Assembly: GCF_017301335.1 (NCBI RefSeq)
Contig: NZ_CP071247.1
Location: 682,001-746,000, forward strand
Direction of reading: 5' to 3'
Origin: Marinobacter salinisoli
GTDB lineage: Bacteria > Pseudomonadota > Gammaproteobacteria > Pseudomonadales > Oleiphilaceae
Length of the DNA stretch: 64,000 bases
Positions within the stretch are counted from its first letter, which is position 1, and every line of letters begins with the position of its first letter. Positions 27,114-36,414 of the stretch are shown here, piece by piece. The notes below the pieces were generated by a model, which worked only from the letters and a program-made list of their open reading frames with translations, ran no database searches and was not told the DNA's origin. A program made the position numbers and the translations under genes.

Positions 27114-28649
27114 TCAGTGCCCGGTCACGGCGGACTTGGCCTTTTCAATCGCCTCATTGATGTTGAGTGAGGCGGCTTCCTGCCGGGGCGGGAACTCCTT
27201 GAACGATTCCAGATGCCGTGTCAGCGCCGCGATCACCGGCTGAATCACCCAGCTCTTGCGCATGATCTGGTGGAAGCCGGTCACCCCGTCGTAGTGCTCG
27301 AACGGGTCTTTGCGCAGGTTAAACAGCTTGGGCATGGTGTGGAACACCAGATCCTCGTAGTAACGTCCGCCCGGCTTGGTGGCAAAGTGGATCTTCCAGG
27401 GCCCGGCTCGAACCGCCGTCAGGCTGGATTCGTAGTAGTACAGGAAGAAATTGCGCGCGGATTCGTCCGCCTCGCCCATCCAGTAATCCAGGTTATTGAA
27501 GCCGTCGATCTTAACCTTGTGGGATTCCGCCAGCTCCTCGGCGATGTTCGGTCGCCCCACTGCGGCAGCGATGGTCGGTAAGACGTCCTCATGGGAGGAG
27601 ATGCCATTCAACTTGAGACCGGCCGGAATCTTGTCGGGCCAGCGCACCAGGAAGGGCACCCGCACCCCACCTTCCCAGGTGGTCATTTTCTCGCCCCGGA
27701 ACATGGTGGTGCCGGCATCCGGCCAGCTGCTCTGCTCCGGTCCATTGTCGGTGGTGTAGATCACGATGGTGTTGTCGGCGATGCCCATAGCCTCGAGCTT
27801 GTCCAGCAACTGCCCGACGTGGCCATCGTGCTCCATCAGGCCGCTGCCGAAGATGTCTTCCGCCGAGCTGATCGGGGTGGCGAGATTGCGGTTTTCTTCC
27901 TTCAGATGGGTATACACGTGCATCCGGCTGGTGGCATGCCAGATGAAGAAGGGCTTGCCCTCGTCGTCGGCCCGCTCCATGAAGTCGATGCTGCGCTTGA
28001 GGATTTCCTCGTCGAAGGTCTTCATGCGCTCAACGGTGAGCTGGCCGGTATCCTTGACGGTCTGGCCGTCTTCGGTGGCGAAGGATTCAATCACACCCCG
28101 GGGGTAGAACTGCTCCCGGAACTCCTCATCTTTCGGATAATCCGCCTGTTCCGGCTCCTCCGAGACGTTCAGGTGATACAGATTGCCGTAGAACTCGTCA
28201 AAGCCGTGCAGCGTCGGCAGGTGCTGGTCCAGATCGCCTAGGTGGTTCTTGCCATACTGGGCGGTCATGTAGCCCTCTTCCTTGAGAATTTCCGCCAGGG
28301 TCGGGTCCTCTTCCCGGATCCCGAGCGGATTGCCCGGCTGGCCCACGGTGGTCAGCCCGGTGCGGATCGGCAACTGGCCGAACAGGAAGGCGGCCCGGCC
28401 GGCGGTGCAGCTTGGCTGCGCGTAGTGATCGGTGAACAGCGCACCCTCGTTGGCGATCCGGTCGATATTGGGGGTGGGATACTGCATACCGAAGGTGTAA
28501 GCGCTCAGGGAATTGGGCGCCACATCGTCCACCATGATGACGAGCAGATTGGGCTTGTCTGCCGCAACGGCGTGGCAGGACCAGACAAAAGCAAGCAACA
28601 AAAGCGTCAGCGGGCGCCGCAACAGCGCCCGGAGCAATCTCTTACGCAT
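27114..28649 (-). CDS. exported type I arylsulfatase
   Basis: A 511-residue sulfatase. A signal peptide (about 1-29) is followed by NLLVIMVDDVAPN with metal-binding Asp41/Asp42 and the CTAGR motif at 81-85, in which C81 would be oxidised to formylglycine. NGPEQSSWPD and FNLRKDPFEHYD lie in later conserved regions. It should hydrolyse sulfate esters in the periplasm. No formylglycine-generating enzyme is seen in this window. GGGAGA precedes the ATG. A decayed homologue lies immediately upstream (28843-29080 and 30781-31045). Confidence 0.9.
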   Translation of the reverse strand: MRKRLLRALLRRPLTLLLLAFVWSCHAVAADKPNLLVIMVDDVAPNSLSAYTFGMQYPTPNIDRIANEGALFTDHYAQPSCTAGRAAFLFGQLPIRTGLTTVGQPGNPLGIREEDPTLAEILKEEGYMTAQYGKNHLGDLDQHLPTLHGFDEFYGNLYHLNVSEEPEQADYPKDEEFREQFYPRGVIESFATEDGQTVKDTGQLTVERMKTFDEEILKRSIDFMERADDEGKPFFIWHATSRMHVYTHLKEENRNLATPISSAEDIFGSGLMEHDGHVGQLLDKLEAMGIADNTIVIYTTDNGPEQSSWPDAGTTMFRGEKMTTWEGGVRVPFLVRWPDKIPAGLKLNGISSHEDVLPTIAAAVGRPNIAEELAESHKVKIDGFNNLDYWMGEADESARNFFLYYYESSLTAVRAGPWKIHFATKPGGRYYEDLVFHTMPKLFNLRKDPFEHYDGVTGFHQIMRKSWVIQPVIAALTRHLESFKEFPPRQEAASLNINEAIEKAKSAVTGH

Positions 28650-28842
28650 AAAGTTCTCCCTAACTAACTGGCACTACTGTTTCAGAATTCAGCAGGCACT
28701 CTCTGCGTACTGCCGATACCCGCTGACCATCCGTCGCTGACGAACCACTTAATCGGGCGAAGAAATCGTATAACTAAGCCTAGTATAGAACGGCCATTTC
28801 TGTTTGCAGATCAGCCAGTGCCCCATACCTCCCTAAGGTTAA

Positions 28843-29080
28843 GTGGGTATTCACTTTTATCCGGGGGCTGGCATGATAGGTAAAGACCAGCATATCTACG
28901 TCGAAAGTCTTCATCCGCTCTGGGATATTGTGGCAGGTGTGCTTGAGGGTCAGGCCATCCTCTGTTTCCTAGTTCTCGATCGCTTCCGGGGCAATAAGTC
29001 TTCCCAGCACAAGTCATCATTGGGGTAATCCGCCTGTTCCAGCACCTAGGATACGTTGGGCATACTGAATATATGTGAAG
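28843..29080 (-). pseudogene. decayed arylsulfatase copy, left fragment
   Basis: On the minus strand, this stretch aligns with the intact sulfatase at about 27906-28199 (residues roughly 151-248 of that protein). The match includes GTGGGTAT, TCGAAAGTCTTCATCCGCTC, and GGGGTAATCCGCCTGTTCC against corresponding intact-gene segments. About 70 bases are missing internally and frames are broken. The right edge meets AT-rich DNA. Together with 30781-31045 it forms one interrupted second sulfatase gene. Alignment was by eye, so exact ends can shift by about 10 bp. Confidence 0.8.
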
Positions 29081-29427
29081 CCTTCGTTGTTTTTTTGCGC
29101 ATCTCTGCTTCAATATCAGTAAATACTTAACGATTCAAGCCCAAGATAGGAAAATTTGAGGACTTTACATGGATAGTTATTTCTTGCCACACTTACCTTC
29201 ACAATTCCCATAAAATAGCTAATACAGAAGCAATTATTTTAAGAAACTTAATCCGCACCAAGATGATTTCGCACGTTCTTACCTAACAACAATTTACGCA
29301 ATATTTTAAAAACGATTCCTATTTATTAAGGCATCAATGCAAAAAAATATAGCGCACAGAAACGATTCGAACAGTTAGATCCTACACATTATAAAAATAA
29401 CACTAAATTTTACTTAGGACGCTTAAT
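29081..29427. other. AT-rich leader of the inserted gene
   Basis: These 347 bp lie between the sulfatase remnant and the inserted gene. The sequence is visibly AT-rich, with homopolymer A and T runs, and unlike the GC-rich flanks. I see no transposase fragment, inverted repeat pair, tRNA or convincing ORF, and no clear ribosome-binding site just before the ATG at 29428. A promoter for the inserted gene probably lies here but cannot be fixed by eye. Confidence 0.6.
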
Positions 29428-30777
29428 ATGAAAAATTTAATAATTATGGAATTTAATGAATTATGCCCTCAACTTATTAAAAAATTCATGGATGAAGGCA
29501 AGCTCCCAAACTTCAAAAAACTATATTCGAAATCTCTCATAAAACTAACCGATGCAAAGGCCAAGGGGGAAGACTTAAATCCATGGGTTCAATGGGTGGA
29601 TTTACACACCGGCGTAAATTATAAGGACCATGGAGTAAAAAAGCTCAATGAGTCAAAAACCTACAATGGAAATTTTACTTGGGACGTGTTAGCTAAGAAG
29701 GGTAATGTGCGAAGTTGGATTTGCGGTAGCATGAATGCAAGTTATAGTCATAGCTTCAAAGGTCGATTCCTACCAGATCCGTGGTCAGGAAATATAGCTC
29801 CTTTCCCTCTAGGCGAGATGGATAATCTGTACCGATTCGTAAGCCAAAACGTGCAGGGTCATTCAGGTAGTAATCAACCTATCTCAAACTTTGAATTTCT
29901 TTCGGCAATATTGAAAAATGGAGTATCGAAAAGAACCATTGCAAAACTTGCAATACAAGTATTAAGGGAGAAGCTAAAATTCGGTAAAACTTGGGAGAGA
30001 GCCATGCTGCTTGACTGGGTTCAGTTTGATGTTTTTAAACATTACTATAATGTCGAGAGACCCCAGTTCTGCACCTTTTTTTCCAATACTGTTGCACACT
30101 ACCAGCATCACTATTGGTACGATTATGAGCCAGATATTTTCAGAAATATAATTGACCATCGAATTGACGCAAAAAAATCTCGAGCAATAGAGCGAGCTTA
30201 TATAAATACAGATAAGCTTCTGGGTAAACTGAAGAATTTGGTGGGGAAAAATTGTGCGATTGTTTTCGTAACGGGACTAAGTCAAAAACCGTACACGAAA
30301 AATCAACGTTTTTATTATCATGTTCGGGATACAAATAATTTCAAAAATTTATTTAAAGTTCCCTCAAGTGTTCCCTATGAAGCTGTTATGGCTGATCAGT
30401 TTCAGCTTACAGCAGACTCGATTCAGGAGGCTGAAAAAATAAAAGCCTCACTGGATAGTTACGAAATGGACTCGGATAGATATTTTCACGAGGGAACGAA
30501 TAAGCTTTTTTTGACTTTTGTGGAAGGCAAAAAGGTCTATGTTCAGTGCCGATGTAATAAGCTGGTTGAAGAGAATGCCAAATTTTTTCATAGCAATACC
30601 AGAACGTTCTACAGTTTTTACGATCATTTTTATCGAATGGGTGAGATGAAGTCTGGGATGCATGACCCCATCGGGTCATATTGGTTTTTTGATGGAGTGA
30701 ATCAGCACAAAGTTTTCAATGAACCCGTACCGCCAAGTCAGGTGCATTTTGACGTTCTTGAATATATGGGTGTGTAA
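29428..30777 (+). CDS. alkaline-phosphatase-superfamily protein, AT-rich orphan
   Basis: A 449-residue soluble protein with no signal peptide. The N-terminal IIMEFNELCPQLIKKF and GKLPNFKKLYSKS, the WVQWVDLHTGVNYKDHGVKK region, AHYQHHYW near the middle, and SGMHDPIGSYWFFDG near the end follow the order of type I phosphodiesterase/AlkP-like proteins. Several usual metal ligands are altered (N in the first motif where Asp is expected), so a diverged metal site is likely. The composition is AT-rich with frequent A/T-ending codons, unlike all neighbours, which suggests recent transfer. It is the only intact gene in the insertion that splits the second sulfatase copy. The product and substrate are unknown. 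Confidence 0.75.
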   Translation: MKNLIIMEFNELCPQLIKKFMDEGKLPNFKKLYSKSLIKLTDAKAKGEDLNPWVQWVDLHTGVNYKDHGVKKLNESKTYNGNFTWDVLAKKGNVRSWICGSMNASYSHSFKGRFLPDPWSGNIAPFPLGEMDNLYRFVSQNVQGHSGSNQPISNFEFLSAILKNGVSKRTIAKLAIQVLREKLKFGKTWERAMLLDWVQFDVFKHYYNVERPQFCTFFSNTVAHYQHHYWYDYEPDIFRNIIDHRIDAKKSRAIERAYINTDKLLGKLKNLVGKNCAIVFVTGLSQKPYTKNQRFYYHVRDTNNFKNLFKVPSSVPYEAVMADQFQLTADSIQEAEKIKASLDSYEMDSDRYFHEGTNKLFLTFVEGKKVYVQCRCNKLVEENAKFFHSNTRTFYSFYDHFYRMGEMKSGMHDPIGSYWFFDGVNQHKVFNEPVPPSQVHFDVLEYMGV

Positions 30778-30780
30778 ATT

Positions 30781-31045
30781 TGAAGGTTTGCAGTTTCTGA
30801 TCCAGACCACCCAGATGGTTCTTTCCATAATTGGGCCGCCATACAGCCTGCTTCCGAGAGGAATTCTGCCAGGACCGGATCTTATTCCCGGATATCTAGA
30901 GAATAAACGAACTGGTCAATGGTGTTGAGGCTACTGCCGGTGGAGAACCATCTTTTTGGTAACGCCGCCCGACCAGCGCTAGCCCTTTAATGGCCACAGT
31001 GACCTGAGAACACCTCTTCCGTTGGAAATCCCTCGTGATGAACAA
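30781..31045 (-). pseudogene. decayed arylsulfatase copy, right fragment
   Basis: On the minus strand, this aligns with the intact sulfatase at about 28198-28470 (residues roughly 60-151), continuing where the left fragment stops. Matched landmarks include GATCCAGACCACCCAGATGG, CAGGACCGGATCTTATTCCC, GCCGCCCGACCAGC and GTGACCTGAGAACACC. The stretch that should encode the CTAGR catalytic motif does not look intact. Stops and shifts break the frame. The signal-peptide end was not recognised further right. Confidence 0.75.
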
Positions 31046-31154
31046 AACATTCGGGCGAGGAATTCTTACCAAGTGACCTTGGCATGATACGGCAATCTTT
31101 CTTTAAAGATCAGCCGTTGACACGGAATACAATCAAGCGGGAACGCAAACACTG

Positions 31155-32114
31155 TTACAGCTCCGCCAGGTTTTGACTGGTGCTGGCCACCAGCTCGGAC
31201 CGGGTAGAGGTTTCGATGGTGGCGTCGTGGGCGCGGCTGATGTTGCGGCTCACTCCCTCAACAACGAGACACTTCTGTTCGGGCAGCGCTCGCAATCTGC
31301 TCTTTCATGTCGCTGATACCAACTACTTCCTGACGAAAAAGACCCAAGGCTTCTTCAGCGTTGCGGGTCTGTCCTATGGTAGCCGCCACCAACTGTCAGC
31401 TGTTTTCCATCACCTCAGCCAGCTGTCCGCCACCGGCCTGCAGGCCACGGTCGGACAGACAACGGATCACATCAGACACTTCTTCCGGGTCGCCACCTAG
31501 GCTCTGCGTAATACATCGAATGATCAACCAGCTCATGACCACCCCCACTAGCACCATGATGCCTGTGATAACAACAATTAGCCCATAAAAGCCGCGGGCC
31601 TCGGCCCGAACCTTACTAATGTCGGTGGCAATGGAGTCTTCCTAGTAGTCGATAGAGGCATTGATGCGTTTCAGCCGTCCGGTGTACCCGGCCGACACCT
31701 GCTTCAACGGGAAGCTTGGGAACCAAGGAATCATCGTCCCGCCAAAGTTCCGGTAACTCTTCCGTGTCTGCCAGCGTGGTGCGCTCAATGTCATTGATGG
31801 CGTTCAGCAGTTTGACCCCGCTATTGGTCGGGTTGTCCTCGGCAAACAGCTCGTCCATCGCCTGTGCGTTTTCCGTGCAGAAATCTGTCCGGAGATCAAC
31901 GTCCTGCCGGTGATACTAAAGTTCCCTGTGGCTGGGAGCCAGAACTGCATCCCGTATGACAATCTTCCGATCCTGGATACTGTCTGATTGCAGCCCCTTC
32001 TTCATTAAAGGTCAGGGTACGATCCATAAAGCTGACCCGCAGATCACCAATCACACTGGCAACCACCATTAACAGCAAAATCAGGGCAGAAACGAGGCCG
32101 AGGCGCTTGGCCAC
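31155..32114 (-). pseudogene. decayed methyl-accepting chemotaxis receptor
   Basis: Broken minus-strand frames spell parts of a chemoreceptor in order: an N-terminal membrane start (MAKRLGLVSALILLL) at 32114, a ligand-binding region with frameshifts, a second membrane helix and HAMP (VVITGIMVLVGVVMSWLII and SLGGDPEEV), and the usual closing TSQNLAEL before TAA (31155-31157). Most of the signalling hairpin is missing; about 960 bp remain of an expected 1,600. In-frame stops interrupt it. It is not a fragment of the intact receptor at 38904-40568, whose sequence differs. Confidence 0.85.
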
Positions 32115-32372
32115 CGAAAGAAGACGAAATATCGTGGCATCCAGAGCGAGGCAATATCATTTCAAACAGCCAGATATCATGACTCTTTATGGATATGTCT
32201 TTATAGATAGATGGTAGGGACAGCCTGGACCGCCTTCAACGGGAAGTAGCAATAAGTATTAGCAAGAAACACGAACCTCTCCAAAAGACCTACAAATCGG
32301 TTGCACCTGATCACCATTTGATCAATGTTAAGCGCATAGCACACCGCAATCACCGCGACTGGGAGGTCCCCG

Positions 32373-34874
32373 ATGAGTGTTCTGTTTCTGCTGATCAGTG
32401 CCCTGGTACTGATCTATTTCAGTATTGGCGGCAAAACCGCTGCTGTTGTCATGGCCATCGCCACCCTCGTCGGGGTCATTCAGGACGACTGGCACCCGAT
32501 CAGCATACTGCTGGGCGGCGTTCTGCTGGCCCTGGCACTGATTCTGGTGCTGCCCGGAGATCTGCGGCTCGACAAACTGAGCCGGCCCCTGCTGGGCTGG
32601 GTGCGCAGCCGGCTCCCAACGCTGTCCGATACCGAATCCGAAGCCCTCAAGTCCGGCTCTGTGGACTGGGACGGCGAACTGTTCTCCGGCCGGCCGGACT
32701 GGAACAAGCTGCTGGACGCCCAGCCGGCGCACCTGAACAGTGAAGAGCAGGCATTCATCGACGGCCCGGTGGAAGAGCTCTGCGCCATGCTCGATGACTG
32801 GAAAATCACCCACGAACACTACGACCTGCCGGACAAGGTCTGGAGCTTCATCCGGGACAACGGCTTTTTCGGGCTGGTGATCCCGAAAGACCAGGGCGGG
32901 CTGGGCTTTTCCAACACCGCGCATTCGGAAATCGTCATGAAGATTTCCACCCGCAGTGTGTCGGCCGCGGTCACCGTGATGGTCCCCAACTCGCTGGGGC
33001 CGGGTGAATTGCTGATGCACTACGGCAGCGACGATCAGAAGCAACACTATCTGCCGCGCCTGGCCAAGGGCGAGGAGATTCCCTGCTTTGCCCTGACCTC
33101 ACCGGTGGCCGGTTCGGACGCCGGCGCCATTCCCGACAAGGGCATCGTGTGCAAGGGCCAGTGGAACGGCGAGGAAGTGCTCGGGCTGAAAGTGACCTGG
33201 AACAAGCGCTACATCACCCTGGCCCCGGTAGCCACGCTGATCGGCCTGGCCATCAAGGTCTACGACCCGGACAAACTGCTGGGCGAGAACGACGAGATCG
33301 GTGTTACCTGTGTGCTGGTGCCCCGGGACACCGACGGCGTCAATGCCGGGGCCCGGCACCTGCCGATGAACACGGTATTCATGAACGGGCCCACCTGGGG
33401 CACCGAGGTGTTTATACCCATGTCCCAGGTCATTGGTGGCCAAGACATGCTGGGCAAAGGCTGGACCATGCTGCTGGAGTGTCTGTCCATCGGCCGCTCC
33501 ATTTCGCTGCCCGCACTGGGCACCGGTGCCGGCAAGGTGGCGTGTCTGGCCACCGGTTCCTACGCCTACACCCGGGAGCAGTTTGGCCGCTCCATCAGCC
33601 AGTTCGAAGGGGTGCAAGAGGCCCTGGAACCCATGGCCGGTTATACCTACATGATGGACGCCGCGCGCCTGCTGACCTCGGGCATGCTGGACCGGGGTGT
33701 GCGGCCTTCGGTGCCCTCGGCGGTGCTGAAATACCGCAACACCGACCTGATGCGGGAAGTCATCAATCACGCCATGGATGTCGCCGCCGGCCGGGCCGTC
33801 ATCACCGGCCCCCGCAACTTCCTGGCCCGCGCCTATCAGGCCGTGCCGATTGGCATTACCGTGGAAGGGGCAAACATCCTGACCCGCAGCCTGATGATTT
33901 TCGGCCAGGGCGCCATTCGCTGCCATCCGTTCATTGTCGAGGAAATCGAAGCGGCCGGCATGACCGACGAGGACAAAGCCGCCCGGAAATTCGATGGCAT
34001 CTTCTACCGGCATCTGGCCCACACCACCCGCAACGCGCTCCGGGCGCTGGTGCTGGGATTAACCCGGGGCTGGATGGAACCGGTGCCGCAGCAAGGCGAC
34101 ATTCAGAAGCACTATCGGCAACTGGCGCGTTTTTCGGCGGCCTTCTCACTGATGACCGACGTCACCCTGCTGACCGTGGGCGGCGGACTCAAGGCCCGTC
34201 AGCGTTTGTCCGGCCGCATGGCCGACTGCCTGACCCACCTGTACTACGCCACCGCTGTGATCAAACAGTGGCATGAAGAGGGCTACCCCGCCGACCAGAA
34301 ACCGGTGGTGGAATGGTGCCTGCACACCTGCCTGAAGGATCTTCAGGCGGCCATGCGCGACGCCATCATCAACTTCCCGGCCCCGCTGCTGCGCTGGCCG
34401 CTGCGGGTGCTGATATTCCCGCTGGGCGCCACCGGACTGAACGGTCCCGACGACACCCTGGGTACCCGGGTGGCGCGCTCCATCGTGGATGACACGCCTC
34501 TGCGCCAACGCATTGCCCGTGGCGCCTATGTCAACGACAGCCCCGACGATCCACTGGGCCGGGTATTGAACGCCTACCGGCTGGCCCATGAAACGGCCGG
34601 CATGCGGGATCGTCTGCACCAGGCGATCCGCAACCGGGATGAAGACCAGCTGGATGCCATTGCCCTGTTGATGGGTCACCAACGCAAGGAACTGGTGGAC
34701 TGGGCCTGTGCCCAGGGCATCGTGAAGGCGGACGAATGCGACAAGCTGGAGGAAGCGCTCACGTCCCTGTACGACGTAATCCGGGTGGATGCGTTCGACA
34801 GTGACGGCCTGAAGGCGCTGTCGCGCTGCGCGAAGGGCAAGAGAAAGGTGGTAGAGCGGCCAGCGAAGAAGTAA
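32373..34874 (+). CDS. fadE: long-chain acyl-CoA dehydrogenase
   Basis: An 833-residue FadE-type enzyme, first oxidation step of fatty acid beta-oxidation. N-terminal hydrophobic segments (residues about 1-65) suggest membrane association, followed by the acyl-CoA dehydrogenase core (VIPKDQGGLGFSN, CFALTSPVAGSDAG) and the long C-terminal DUF1974 region typical of E. coli FadE (814 residues). GGAGG precedes the ATG. It has its own terminator (34880-34912). Substrate range beyond long-chain acyl-CoA is not determined here. Confidence 0.95.
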   Translation: MSVLFLLISALVLIYFSIGGKTAAVVMAIATLVGVIQDDWHPISILLGGVLLALALILVLPGDLRLDKLSRPLLGWVRSRLPTLSDTESEALKSGSVDWDGELFSGRPDWNKLLDAQPAHLNSEEQAFIDGPVEELCAMLDDWKITHEHYDLPDKVWSFIRDNGFFGLVIPKDQGGLGFSNTAHSEIVMKISTRSVSAAVTVMVPNSLGPGELLMHYGSDDQKQHYLPRLAKGEEIPCFALTSPVAGSDAGAIPDKGIVCKGQWNGEEVLGLKVTWNKRYITLAPVATLIGLAIKVYDPDKLLGENDEIGVTCVLVPRDTDGVNAGARHLPMNTVFMNGPTWGTEVFIPMSQVIGGQDMLGKGWTMLLECLSIGRSISLPALGTGAGKVACLATGSYAYTREQFGRSISQFEGVQEALEPMAGYTYMMDAARLLTSGMLDRGVRPSVPSAVLKYRNTDLMREVINHAMDVAAGRAVITGPRNFLARAYQAVPIGITVEGANILTRSLMIFGQGAIRCHPFIVEEIEAAGMTDEDKAARKFDGIFYRHLAHTTRNALRALVLGLTRGWMEPVPQQGDIQKHYRQLARFSAAFSLMTDVTLLTVGGGLKARQRLSGRMADCLTHLYYATAVIKQWHEEGYPADQKPVVEWCLHTCLKDLQAAMRDAIINFPAPLLRWPLRVLIFPLGATGLNGPDDTLGTRVARSIVDDTPLRQRIARGAYVNDSPDDPLGRVLNAYRLAHETAGMRDRLHQAIRNRDEDQLDAIALLMGHQRKELVDWACAQGIVKADECDKLEEALTSLYDVIRVDAFDSDGLKALSRCAKGKRKVVERPAKK

Positions 34875-34879
34875 CCGGA

Positions 34880-34912
34880 GGCCGGGCCAGTGAGTACTCT
34901 GGCCCGGCCTTT
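34880..34912. terminator. terminator after fadE
   Basis: An 11-bp GC-rich stem (GGCCGGGCCAG / CTGGCCCGGCC) with an 8-nt loop followed by TTT (34910-34912). It lies between fadE (+) and a convergent minus-strand gene ending at 34916, and may serve both. Confidence 0.8.
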
Positions 34913-34915
34913 CAG

Positions 34916-35227
34916 CTATTGTTGCCGGTTGAGAATATCGATGATTTCCCGGGTGTCCTTGATGATGGTGTACACGCGGTCTTCGATTTCCACCCGCTGA
35001 CGGCCATGGCCGATGTCATAGATATCGCCGTAATGGTAATGATCCCGATCCATGTGATCACCACGGTGATAACCGGATAACTTCTTCTGCCAACCCGGCG
35101 GAAGAGCTTTACCCTTCGCCACTTTTTTCTGCAGGCCCGGGGGCAGCTGATCGTAAGAAGACTTGGCCAGCGCGGGGGCCGCAGCGACCATCATGCCCAT
35201 CAGGGCGATCAAAACAACGGATTTCAT
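34916..35227 (-). CDS. small exported RcnB/CigR-like protein
   Basis: A 103-residue protein with a signal peptide (cleavage near A21), a LPPGLQKKVAKGKALPPGWQKKL segment typical of RcnB/CigR-like periplasmic proteins, a short His- and Asp-rich region (YHRGDHMDRDHYHYGD), and a C-terminal EIEDRVYTIIKDTREIIDIL segment. RcnB in E. coli modulates nickel and cobalt efflux, but metal specificity cannot be read here. The C-terminal motif is shared with the larger His-rich protein at 38194-38670. It lies convergent with fadE. Confidence 0.7.
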   Translation of the reverse strand: MKSVVLIALMGMMVAAAPALAKSSYDQLPPGLQKKVAKGKALPPGWQKKLSGYHRGDHMDRDHYHYGDIYDIGHGRQRVEIEDRVYTIIKDTREIIDILNRQQ

Positions 35228-35318
35228 AACGGATACCTACTTCAATACGTCAGGTGTGTAAGGAAATTACCACGTTAGTGGCCTTTCATCAGTTAACGCT
35301 CGTTCATGCGCTGAGGTT

Positions 35319-36275
35319 TCATGTAACAGGCAATTCTTCGCCCCGCAGACCCGACTGAATGGCTTCATCCACCAGCCAGCGCCGCAGCAACTGCAGGCCG
35401 CGCTCGCCCCGCCGGCTGATTTTCCAGGCAAAGTAAAAGCTGTCACCGGTCATCACCGTATGGCACGGGAGACGAACGAAATCTTCCGAATCGCTGCGCG
35501 TGCTCAGCATGTAGTCGTTCGTGAGCGCAATACCCTGATGGAATCGCGCCGCCTCCAGCGCCAGCAGCATGTGGCTGAAATGCTGGATGTTGGCGTTATC
35601 CGGCATGCGTTCGCCCGCCTCCCGGAACCAGGCCAGCCAGTCTCCCGCGGCCTTGTCGAAAATGCTGTGGGTGGACAACAACGGGAACTGGCTGATCGCC
35701 TTGGCCGAAATAGGCTGAGCCTCATCCCCGGGATTATCGCGGCCCAGCTGGCGGCGTATTTTCATCCAGTAATCCTGGCTGCATACCGGGAACAGGCGCT
35801 CGACATAGAGCAGCTCGTAGTTGTACGCCGGCGATCGCCTGTTCACGGTAATGAAGCAATCCGCCACCCGGTCGGACAACTGCGGGTTTTCGGTGCTCAT
35901 CTCCAGCGCCAGATCCACCTGGGGATACTGGCGTTTCAGTTCCGGCAACCGGGGCACCAGCCAGCGCACGGCAAACGAGCTGAACACCGACAGCCGCAGG
36001 CGCGACTCTTCATGACCCAGCAGCTGCTCGCTGGCACGCTCGATCTGGAGCAGCGCGGAACTGATGGCATCCAGGTACTGACGGCCTTCTTCGGTCAGGG
36101 TCAGGGTCCGTCCGCTGCGCCAGAAAAGGCGTTCACCCAGGTAGGTTTCCAGCTGTTTGATCTGGTGGCTGACGGCACTCTGGCTGACCGCCAGCTCCTC
36201 CGCTGCGAGCGAAAAGCTGTTCAGCCGGGCCACCGATTCGAACACGGGAAGGGCTTTCAGAGGGGGCAGTTTCAT
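35319..36275 (-). CDS. LysR-family regulator, GcvA-like
   Basis: A 318-residue LysR protein. The N-terminal DNA-binding segment LKALPVFESVARLNSFSLAAEELAVSQSAVSHQIKQLE and its effector domain resemble the GcvA/AmpR side of the family. It is divergent from the DMT exporter at 36415, a common arrangement for LysR control of the adjacent gene. The effector is unknown. Confidence 0.92.
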   Translation of the reverse strand: MKLPPLKALPVFESVARLNSFSLAAEELAVSQSAVSHQIKQLETYLGERLFWRSGRTLTLTEEGRQYLDAISSALLQIERASEQLLGHEESRLRLSVFSSFAVRWLVPRLPELKRQYPQVDLALEMSTENPQLSDRVADCFITVNRRSPAYNYELLYVERLFPVCSQDYWMKIRRQLGRDNPGDEAQPISAKAISQFPLLSTHSIFDKAAGDWLAWFREAGERMPDNANIQHFSHMLLALEAARFHQGIALTNDYMLSTRSDSEDFVRLPCHTVMTGDSFYFAWKISRRGERGLQLLRRWLVDEAIQSGLRGEELPVT

Positions 36276-36414
36276 TATCTAAATTTCTAATAGCTGAATA
36301 ACAAAGATCATTTTATCGGATAATAGATCAGCCCTACACTCCTCGCCTCTGGATTGCGGCCATCGGTGCGTGTTCCAGCTGAATTGAGGTCTTGAATGCG
36401 AGGAGGTGACGGCT

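Noticed and set aside
28811..29113. Short minus-strand open frame in the sulfatase relic
   Set aside because: It covers part of the degraded sulfatase in a shifted frame and has no start signals.
29081..30780. Insertion sequence with transposase
   Set aside because: No transposase-like frame or terminal inverted repeats were seen, so it is described only as an AT-rich insert.
31180..31500. Plus-strand open frame in the chemoreceptor relic
   Set aside because: The minus strand shows the ordered MCP remnants, and the plus frame has no recognisable domain or ribosome-binding site.
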